64,000 nt of DNA, taken from positions 8,432-72,431 of the forward strand of contig CAQUUC010000002.1 in assembly GCA_948896235.1 (NCBI GenBank), in the 5' to 3' direction. This document shows positions 57,013 through 64,000 of this stretch, in pieces; the first letter of the stretch is position 1; every line of letters begins with the position of its first letter. The position numbers were made by a program, and so were the translations under genes. Under the pieces are notes generated by a model. That model did no database searches. It saw only the letters and a program-made list of their open reading frames with translations, and had not been told where the DNA came from. Source of the DNA: an uncultured Clostridia bacterium (GTDB lineage Bacteria > Bacillota > Clostridia > TANB77 > CAG-508).

Positions 57013-59519
57013 TTACAAAATTAACTGTTGTATAATTGTATTTATTTTTATTCTCTTTCCATTTGTTTTTATTGTAATTTCTCCTGCTTCATCAGTTCTA
57101 TATATTTTTACATTAAATCTTTTTAATCGTTCTATAACATCATTACTCGGATGCCCAAATTTATTATTTTTTCCAACTCCGTATTATTGCAATTTTAGGT
57201 CTTATTTGTTTTACAAATTCTTCTATAGAAGAACTTTTGGACCCATGATGTGGAATTTTTAATACTGTTGCTTTTAGCATACTTGTATCTTTATATCTAT
57301 CAAGCAAAACCTTTTCTGCTACTTCTTCAATATCACCTGTAAACATCATAGAAAAATCTTTATATAGTAGTTTACAAACCAAAGAATTATTGTTTAACAC
57401 ATTTTCAGTTATCTTATTTTTAGAACCCGGCCATAATATACTAAAATATACATCTTTCTCAATATTAATTTTCTGCTCTTTTTCTACTATAGATACTTTA
57501 ATTTTCTTTTCTTTCACAATTTTTACAAATTGCTCATAATTATCACAAGGTTCAAATTGTCTTCCTATAATCACATTTTTAACTTTTATTTTTTCCATTA
57601 CATATAAAAGTCCTTGACAGTGATCAAAATCAAAATGTGATATCATCATATAGTCCACTTTTGTTATTCCTCTATCTAACAAATATGGAAGTAATGTACC
57701 TTTTCCGAACATCATAGCTAGAGGCAATATTTCCTCCACCATCTATTAAAATTGTTTTATTTTTTGGAGTTACAATTAAACAAGAATCTCCTTGTCCAAC
57801 ATCTATAAAGTGTATTTTTAAATCTTTTGGTATGAACTTTATAATTTGACCTAAAATGATTATTAATATTATTGATATCAAAATATGCCTTTTATGACTT
57901 AAAAGTTGCAATTTAAATTTATCCACAAATGTTAAAAACTTTTTTTCTAATACTCTTTTAAAGTGTTTCTTTCGTAAAAAAATTATATAATGTACTGATG
58001 TAGCAATCATATAATATCCTATTACAAATATTAAATTTGGTGTTGCTACAATTAGATTAAAAATAGATACTTTAGAAAATATATCGGCTATTTGTGTAAG
58101 TAAATTTAGACATATCTCTAGAATAAAAAAACATATTTTGAACCTAAATATAATTGATAAAAAACCCATGATGATAATTATACCTATTATAAAACTTACA
58201 AGTATATTTGAAAATATAAATGTTAATGATATCTTATTAAAGAATAAAATACTTAGTGGAAAGATAAATATTTGTGCTGAAATTGATACACTTACAATTT
58301 CTTTTATTTTATTATAAAAATATTTTAGTATATCTTTAATTTTTATATTTTTTGTTTTGTTCTTTTTACTTTTTATATGTTCTTTATTTTCTTTTTTATT
58401 TAGAAAATTTAATATACTTTTATAATAAAGCACAATTCCAATTGTTGCTGAAAATGATAGAATTAATCCTATATCCATTATACTAAATGGATTTTGAATT
58501 AGGATAATAAGTAGTGATACGCCTATATTAGTTGCAATATCACTTCTTCTATATAAAATAGTTGCGATAATAGCCATTATAGACATTATGCTAGCTCTTT
58601 TTACTGATGGAGTTTCACCTGTTAAAAAAATAAAAAATATTAATAACATTATTGTACATATTTTTGTTATTTTTTTAGGAAATTTTAGTTTTGAAAGTAT
58701 TATACTTATTCCTAATATCACATATGATACATGCATTCCAGATACTGCTAACAAGTGTGATAAACTGCTATCTATAAAACTTTCTTTTATTTCATTTTCA
58801 AGATTATCGTCATTTCCAAGTAATATACCTAATAATAAATTTCTATTATTCTCTTCTTCTATATTTTCAGTTATTACTTTCTTTATATGGTTCGACACCT
58901 TGCTTGCAATAAGTCTTATTTTAGTAATCTTTCCACCCTCTATAATTTTAACTTGGTTAGCATTAACACTCCCATAGATTTCAATTGATTTTAAATATTC
59001 TTTATAATTAAAGCCTCCATAGTTCCTTTGTATTTCTGGTTCTACAAATTTTCCTTTAAATTTTACTTTATCTCCCACTTTTAAGTTTTCATTTTTTGTA
59101 TTTAAATATAGATATGCATTTTTAAATTTTTTCGCATCTTCATTTATACTTTCTATTTTTATTTTATATCTAACCCAGTATTGTTTTATTGTGGGTTCTC
59201 CCACTACAATAGCAACATATTCAGATTCTTCTATATTTTTAAATAATGCCTCATATCTATTGTTTAGTAGTAAAACCATTGTGTTTGCTATTAGTATACT
59301 TGATAAAAATATTACGCCTACTTTTTTTACATTAAATATGTGGAAATAATGTTTTAGTTTTTGGTTTTGTATAATAGATTTTTTGTATATAAAATTGATT
59401 GCCAAATAGAATATTATTATAGGTATCATAAAAATGGCTATACTGATTTTACAGTATAGCCCTATTATTATTCCTAATATATATCCAAGTAGTATAATTA
59501 AAATTGGTCGATTTATCAT
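57013..59519 (-). CDS. comEC: DNA uptake channel ComEC/Rec2; two +1 shifts at CGG
   Basis: A protein of about 834 residues in three frames. The N-terminal part has the ComEC soluble domain, competence channel helices (HLLAVSGMHVSYVILGISII, then GETPSVKRASIMS), and the start of an MBL domain (IHFIDVGQGDSCLIVTP, LIDGGGN). First CGG: skipping C gives D-V-G-K-G-T-L-L-P-Y-L, the family's FDVGxxVLLPYL segment. The next stretch has SHFDFDHCQGL and IPHHGSKSS. Second CGG: skipping C gives I-I-G-V-G-K-N-N-K-F-G-H-P, the conserved S/G-GxxNxxGHP segment, and continues to 57013. Start ATG 59519 after AGGAAG; GTG 59525 possible. Confidence 0.92.
57179..57181 (-). other. CGG +1 frameshift site 15 (ComEC, second)
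   Basis: In-frame ATA-ATA-CGG-A. Skipping C gives ATA-GGA-GTT-GGA and the family's NKFGHP continuation; otherwise the protein ends in four codons. Confidence 0.92.
57705..57707 (-). other. CGG +1 frameshift site 16 (ComEC, first)
   Basis: In-frame GAT-GTT-CGG-A. Skipping C gives D-V-G-K-G-T-L-L-P-Y, matching the FDVGxxVLLPYL segment of ComEC. Confidence 0.92.
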
Positions 59520-59587
59520 GTTCACACCACTTCCTATATTAAGTTTCCCCCAATTTTATTTATACATAGTTTATTCTATGTGGTCTA

Positions 59588-60862
59588 TTAAAACATTCTT
59601 GTTGCTGTTACAAATCTTGTACTGTATGAACCTGTTAAATTTGATGTTATAACACCCGTTTTTTCAGTAGATGCATGCACAAATTTATTGTTTCCAATAT
59701 ATATTCCTACATGACCAATTCCCTTGTTTGTTCTATAGTTTCTAAAGAATACTAAATCTCCTGGTTGTAAGTTTGCTCTATCTACTTTTGTTCCTACTTT
59801 ACTTTGTGCTGTTGCTGAATGTGATAGACTAACTCCAAATTTTTTATATACATACATTGTAAGTCCAGAACAGTCAAATCCTCCACTTGGTGTTGAACCA
59901 CCATAAACATATCTGCATCCTACAAATTGTTTTACGTAGTTTGCTACTTCTTGCCCTTTATTAGATGTAGATGTTTTAGTCTCTTCTTTAGATTTAGTTT
60001 CCGTTTCTGCTGATGTTGTTACTGTTTTAGTTTCAGTTCTACTTACGCTACTTCTTGAAGTTGTTTCTACTTTTTTATCAGATACATAGGTTTTTATTAC
60101 ATAACCTATTTGATCATTATGTTTAATTTTATACCAGTCTCCATCTTCAGCAAGTATTGTTATTTGTGCATTTTGTGCAAATACCTTTAATACTTTTGAA
60201 TCAGTATTTGGCTCTTCTCTAAAGTTAATTCCTGTCGATGAAATATAAGCTGTTTTATTTAATGACCCTTCTTGATTGTTTTCATCTGCATTATTATTGG
60301 ATTCTTGATTAGGTATGTCATTATTTTCAGTTTGATTATTTTCTCCTTCACTCGATAAGGTAGCACCAATACTATTTAAATTTACCCAACCTAAAATAGA
60401 ATCCATACTTACATATGCCCAATTATTTCTAATTTCTATAATATTTATAGTTTTATCTTTTTCAAGGTTTGCTATTACTTTTGAATTAATTAGTGGTCTT
60501 ACATAAACCTTGGCTTCTTTTTCTAATTTAAATGTTTCTCCTTTTTTTATTTCTTTTGTTTTAATTTCGCCATCTTGCTCTTTGGTATCATTTGTATCTA
60601 CTGTCTCAATAAAATCTTTACTTACATATCCCTTGATTTTATTATATCTTACTTGATACCAATCGCCTTCTTTTGCAAGTACTTCTACTTCTTCTTTCTT
60701 TGGTATAATTTCTAGTACAATTGAATCATCAGATGCTGTTTTTCTTAATTTTGCTTCTTTTAGTATAGTTCCTGTGTTTGCTGCAAAGCTAGCAATACAT
60801 ATTCCTATAACTAATACTAAGATGATTATCGAAGCTAGACCTGCTTTCTTTATGTTTGTCAT
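59588..60862 (-). CDS. NlpC/P60 endopeptidase with three SH3 domains
   Basis: A 424-residue secreted peptidoglycan hydrolase. Signal/anchor helix (ASIIILVLVIGICIASFAA, about residues 8-26), three bacterial SH3b domains (about 30-90, 105-165, 205-270), a Ser/Thr/Lys-rich linker, and a C-terminal NlpC/P60 domain with the catalytic Cys in FDCSGLTMYVYKKF, His in IGHVGIYIGN and a third polar residue in FVHAST. Cuts the stem peptide of peptidoglycan during growth or separation. A good AGGAGTTTT SD is present. Confidence 0.92.
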   Translation of the reverse strand: MTNIKKAGLASIIILVLVIGICIASFAANTGTILKEAKLRKTASDDSIVLEIIPKKEEVEVLAKEGDWYQVRYNKIKGYVSKDFIETVDTNDTKEQDGEIKTKEIKKGETFKLEKEAKVYVRPLINSKVIANLEKDKTINIIEIRNNWAYVSMDSILGWVNLNSIGATLSSEGENNQTENNDIPNQESNNNADENNQEGSLNKTAYISSTGINFREEPNTDSKVLKVFAQNAQITILAEDGDWYKIKHNDQIGYVIKTYVSDKKVETTSRSSVSRTETKTVTTSAETETKSKEETKTSTSNKGQEVANYVKQFVGCRYVYGGSTPSGGFDCSGLTMYVYKKFGVSLSHSATAQSKVGTKVDRANLQPGDLVFFRNYRTNKGIGHVGIYIGNNKFVHASTEKTGVITSNLTGSYSTRFVTATRMF

Positions 60863-60989
60863 TTTTAAAACTCCTTTTTTTGAATTACCTTTCTATTATA
60901 CATCAAATATCAAAAAATGTCAATTTTTCCAAGTTTTAGAGTGTTAAATCCATCACTAATTATAACCTTTTGCATTATACTTAATTTTA

Positions 60990-62274
60990 CTACTTTCCGA
61001 ATTCTTTCTATGATTTCATTACATTTTTGATATATAGCTTTTTCATTAATGCCATTTACTACCCTATTTTCCATTACAATTTTCCCATTTATAATAGTAG
61101 TTTCGACATTTGTACCTTTTATATTATATACAATTTGTGAAAATACGTTATTAACAGGTGTAGAAATTACAGTATCCAAGTTAAGTATTATTAAATCTGC
61201 TGATTTATTTTCTTCAATTGTTCCTATCTTTTGTTCTAATCCCAATGCTTTTGCGCCATTAACAGTTGCCATTTTTAATACCTCATAGGCTGGCAGTTGT
61301 TTCGGATCTTCTAAAATTCCTTTTTGTAAAAGTGCTGTATATTTCATAGCTTCAAATAAGTCTAAGTTACTTCCACTTCCTTGCCCATCTGTTCCTATAC
61401 TTACATTTATTCTATTATCAAGCATATATGAAATATTAGCAATTCCGCATCCCAATTTTAAGTTACTTACTGGACAATGTGATATATGTATATTCTCATT
61501 TGCTAATTCTTTTATTTCTTCTTTAGTTAATTTTATTGAGTGAGCAAGAACAACATGCAACCCTTTAAAGTATTTTTTTATTAATTGGGCAGGACTTTGT
61601 ACTGAATAGCCTTTTATTATATCTTCTCTTTCTTTTGAATTCTCACAAAAATGAATATGTACTATTTTATTATATTTTCTTGCTAAATTTGCACATTTTT
61701 CTATATATGGTGCATTAGTTGTATAAAATCCATGTATTCCAATATTTAAAGTGATAGTTTCTTCTTTATCATTATAATTTTTTATTAATTCTTCAAATTC
61801 TTTTATACGTATATCTCCATCATTTGCTATATCCATAAGTGTTTGTGTTGTTTGAAGTCTTACTCCTGAATTTAGTGCTGCTTTTATTATTTCTTCTGTC
61901 ATAAAATACATATCATTTATTGTAGTACATCCTGTTTTTATCATTTCTATGAACGATAATAGTGATGCATAGTAGATATCTTCTATGTTAAGTTTATCCT
62001 CCATTGGCCAAATTTTCTTTTCTAACCAATCTTGTAAATTGTATCCATCTAATGTCTCTCTAAATATGCTCATTGGTACATGAGCATGCGTGTTTATTAA
62101 ACCTGGCATAACAATTTTACCCTTTGCATGGATTACTTTATCTACATTTTCTTCAATATTCTTTTTTATCTTATCTATCTTTCCATCTTTTATTAAAATG
62201 TCGATATTTTCTTCTAGCTTTTCTTTTTTATCGCTCATTGATATTAAATTACAATTTTTAATTAATATATTCAA
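60990..62274 (-). CDS. Amidohydrolase (MTA/SAH-deaminase-like); +1 shift sets the natural stop
   Basis: A 427-residue deaminase-type amidohydrolase. Zinc ligands in NTHAHVPMS, HIHFCEN and LAHSIKLTKEE, and the metal Asp in GTDGQGSGSN. Closest to S-adenosylhomocysteine/5'-methylthioadenosine deaminases (MtaD). Start TTG 62274 after GGAGG. The long frame runs on past CGG at 60999 for about 30 codons of low-quality sequence; skipping C there gives I-G-K-stop (TAG 60990), ending at NEIIERIGK, where related enzymes end. Confidence 0.86.
60997..60999 (-). other. CGG +1 frameshift site 17 (amidohydrolase C-terminus)
   Basis: In-frame AGA-ATT-CGG-A. Skipping C gives ATT-GGA-AAG-TAG: the shift shortens rather than lengthens the protein and yields a sensible end. 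It is the one site where the zero-frame tail is longer than the shifted one. Confidence 0.72.
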
Positions 62275-62330
62275 AGTAAATTCCTCCAATAATTATTTTT
62301 ATATTGCTAATTGATTTTACTATACCAAAT

Positions 62331-62373
62331 AATAAAAAGCAAGAAGGGGTCACATACTGTGTCCCCTCTTGCC
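62331..62373 (-). terminator. Terminator of the GC-rich membrane gene
   Basis: Near-perfect arms (GCAAGAGGGGACACA and TGTGACCCCTTCTTGC) followed on the minus strand by TTTTTATTATTT. Confidence 0.85.
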
Positions 62374-62387
62374 AGCAGATCTCGGCA

Positions 62388-62705
62388 TCATGCCTCTTCT
62401 TCGTCGTCCCAGCGGTTTCCTTTGGATTTCTTCTCTTTGACTTTCTTGGGGGCAGCCTTTCTTTCCCCAAAAACTCTTTTTATGAGCCAGTATCCAAAGA
62501 TCCCCAGTGCCTCGATGACTACCAGGATAAGCATCCCCAAGATAATCCATGGTGCATTCTCCACCAGGGCCGCAACGTCTATCCGCCCCGTAAGCCATAC
62601 AATACCTATGGCTATCCAGTAGAGAATGAAAATCACGGCTGCTACTGCTGCCAAAAACGCTACGCCTATCCCCAACTGCTTCAAAAATCTCCAAAATTGT
62701 TTCAT
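62388..62705 (-). CDS. GC-rich small membrane protein, foreign-looking
   Basis: A 105-residue protein starting at ATG 62705 after AAGGAGG. Two hydrophobic helices (GIGVAFLAAVAAVIFILYWI, about 12-32, and APWIILGMLILVVIEAL, about 52-70), then a basic/acidic tail (KVKEKKSKGNRWDDEEEA). GC is far above the rest of the window, with GCC, GCG, GGC and CGG codons. Its CGG (T-G-R-I, near 62582) must be sense, because +1 reading hits TAG at once. Carries its own terminator; probably acquired recently. Confidence 0.7.
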   Translation of the reverse strand: MKQFWRFLKQLGIGVAFLAAVAAVIFILYWIAIGIVWLTGRIDVAALVENAPWIILGMLILVVIEALGIFGYWLIKRVFGERKAAPKKVKEKKSKGNRWDDEEEA

Positions 62706-62823
62706 ACTTTTGTCCTCCTTTTTTGTTGTTCTTTCTACCCATATGAAACCTTTCATTCTAATAGAATGATTATACTTATATTGTAACATATTTATGTAAT
62801 CTTGTCAATATTTTCAATATACA

Positions 62824-62854
62824 TAATAAACCAGCCACATTGGCTGGTTTATTA
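62824..62854 (-). terminator. Terminator of the repeat-protein gene
   Basis: Perfect arms TAATAAACCAGCCA and TGGCTGGTTTATTA around CAT, two bases from the stop codon. Confidence 0.85.
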
Positions 62855-62856
62855 TA

Positions 62857-64000
62857 TTATTTTTCTTCTTCTATTTCTTTGCTTGCTTTACTCAATTTTT
62901 TATTAATATCAACATTCATATCAAGACTACCATATTTATTAGAATTTGAACCATTTGCATATTCTTTTTCAACTTGTTCTAGTTTTTCTTTTACTTCATC
63001 AGATACTTCTATTTGTTCTTGTAATTGTTTTTTAGTTCTTATAGGCTTTTTATATTGTCTATTTACTTTTTTATTTATACTTTCCTTACGTTCTTCATCA
63101 GTTTTCATATAAACATCTTCGTTTCCAATCATTAATGGTCTATTCTTATATAGTAATTTTCTTATAAATCCAGGTTTGTCTAATTTAACTCCTGACATAT
63201 TATTATCTTCTGCTTCAAGAGCATATTCTTTTATTTGGTCATATTCTTTACGTCTTGTAAGCATTCTAAACATATTACTTGGTTTTATATAGTCCATACC
63301 TTTTCTATCATAAGTTAGTATTTGCTTTGTTGAAGCTTTAGCTTCTTCATTTCCAGTTATAGCATTAATATAATTGTCCAATACACCTGCTAATTCTGAC
63401 TTACTAACTCCATATTTTTTTGCTGCATATAATGCATCTATAAAGTTTGGATCTATCTTACTTAATAATTCTTCTTTACCATCCCATGCTGAAGCAATTC
63501 CTCTTATTTTCTTAATTTCTTCTATTTTTTCTTCCCTTGTTACAGCTAAATTATTTTTTATATCTTTAAAATCTCGTCTAAGCTTAGATGTATATTTTTC
63601 ACCACTGTCAATTTCTATAGTTATTTCTTTTCCTATAGTAATATTTTTTATTGTTGGTGCTGTTGGTCGTTGTCTTGCTTCAATCTTCTTTATCGCTTCT
63701 TCTATTTCTTTTTTTGATTTAGAGTCTCCTTCAATATGAGCAAGTTGTACTTTATAAATATCTAATAAAGTCTTTCCTTCTAGTAGTTTTATTACTTTTT
63801 CAATATTACTGTTACATCTTAAATCTTCTTTAAGCATTAAATAACTTGGTAGTAATAAGTCTTCATTCCCTTTTTCAATTTCTTTAAATCTTTGTTCTAT
63901 AGCAACTATTAATTCGTCTTTTTTAGCTTGCTCTGGTTTTGGTCCCTCTGGTTTTGGTCCCTCTGGTTTTGGTCCCTCTGGTTTTGGTCCCTCTGGTTTT
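62857..64000 (-). CDS. C-terminal part of a PKPEG-repeat protein (start outside window)
   Basis: The minus-strand frame is open from the right edge to the stop at 62857 (381 codons visible), so the ATG at 63837 is internal. It begins with KPEGP repeats, a short linker with QRFKEIEKGNEDL, then a largely helical, charged protein (KVIKLLEGKTLLDIYKVQLA, NMFRMLTRRKEYDQIKEYAL) and a basic coiled end. No domain recognised. Pro/Glu/Lys/Gly repeats are common between domains of surface or cytoskeletal proteins. Confidence 0.72.
   Translation of the reverse strand, partial: KPEGPKPEGPKPEGPKPEGPKPEQAKKDELIVAIEQRFKEIEKGNEDLLLPSYLMLKEDLRCNSNIEKVIKLLEGKTLLDIYKVQLAHIEGDSKSKKEIEEAIKKIEARQRPTAPTIKNITIGKEITIEIDSGEKYTSKLRRDFKDIKNNLAVTREEKIEEIKKIRGIASAWDGKEELLSKIDPNFIDALYAAKKYGVSKSELAGVLDNYINAITGNEEAKASTKQILTYDRKGMDYIKPSNMFRMLTRRKEYDQIKEYALEAEDNNMSGVKLDKPGFIRKLLYKNRPLMIGNEDVYMKTDEERKESINKKVNRQYKKPIRTKKQLQEQIEVSDEVKEKLEQVEKEYANGSNSNKYGSLDMNVDINKKLSKASKEIEEEK
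63931..64000 (-). repeat. 15-base tandem repeat coding KPEGP
   Basis: Four full copies of CTCTGGTTTTGGTCC and a partial fifth at the window edge, unit 15 bases, coding Lys-Pro-Glu-Gly-Pro in frame. It probably continues beyond the window and could vary in number by slippage. Confidence 0.9.

Noticed and set aside
62304..62786. Plus-strand and other minus-strand ORFs over 62300-62790
   Set aside because: They are shadows of the GC-rich gene at 62388-62705, with no ribosome site or sensible composition.
63931..64000. CRISPR array
   Set aside because: Repeats are 15 bases, directly adjacent without spacers, and in a coding frame.

Overview
The window is a low-GC, gene-dense chromosomal segment of a Gram-positive, probably anaerobic, endospore-forming Clostridia-type bacterium. 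Pointers to this are strong AT bias, near-consensus SD sites, YlbJ and a BofC-like protein, FtsK/SpoIIIE, DivIVA, SepF, Hsp33, a LexA repressor, a Mn-dependent pyrophosphatase, a rubredoxin, ferredoxin-type clusters and a CIRCE-controlled groE operon. I saw no tRNA, rRNA, CRISPR array or complete insertion sequence.

Layout. 1-8900: GH15 glucoamylase (cut by the left edge), beta-CASP metallo-hydrolase, coiled-coil protein, FtsK, DivIVA-like protein, RsmD. 9000-16800: divIVA, sepF, an HlyD-like adaptor, miaA, a membrane protein, mutL, small Cys-rich membrane peptides. 16800-24300: groES-groEL, an ABC transporter cluster with a secreted protein, pyrG with a possible attenuator. 24400-33900: HD-GYP, phosphoesterase, GNAT, C39-like peptidase, a nifS/ferredoxin cluster, a MATE-kinase fusion, rimO. 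34000-43900: deoD, ppaC, mnmA, hslO, a TagO-rubredoxin fusion, ylbJ, pdp, rnhB, a prepilin. 44000-53300: htrA, rplM-rpsI, an RsiV-like protein, lexA, a large prepilin-like protein, obgE, a cupin, trpS. 53300-64000: a GC-richer two-part gene, pgsA, a BofC-like gene, comEC, an NlpC/P60 endopeptidase, an amidohydrolase, a GC-rich membrane protein and a repeat-containing protein cut by the right edge.

The main discovery candidate is a recoding system. Fourteen otherwise intact genes with native codon usage carry 17 in-frame CGG codons, and at every one the conserved protein continues only if the C is skipped (+1), so that CGG-N is read as GGN, glycine. The genes include miaA, obgE, comEC (twice), ylbJ (twice), htrA (twice), deoD, pdp and an ABC permease. 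I found no native-looking gene in which CGG is read in frame as arginine, while CGG in the other two codon phases is common and harmless. In miaA the glycine restored is that of the P-loop GxxxxGKT. The pattern depends on reading phase, so random sequencing error explains it poorly. It suggests that CGG is unassigned, or is read as a four-base codon, in this lineage.

Five in-frame CGG codons that do look like ordinary sense codons lie in four ORFs (45661-45948, 48264-48413, 53516-55165, 62388-62705) that are GC-richer than their surroundings. These look like recent acquisitions and would be truncated or scrambled if the rule applied to them.
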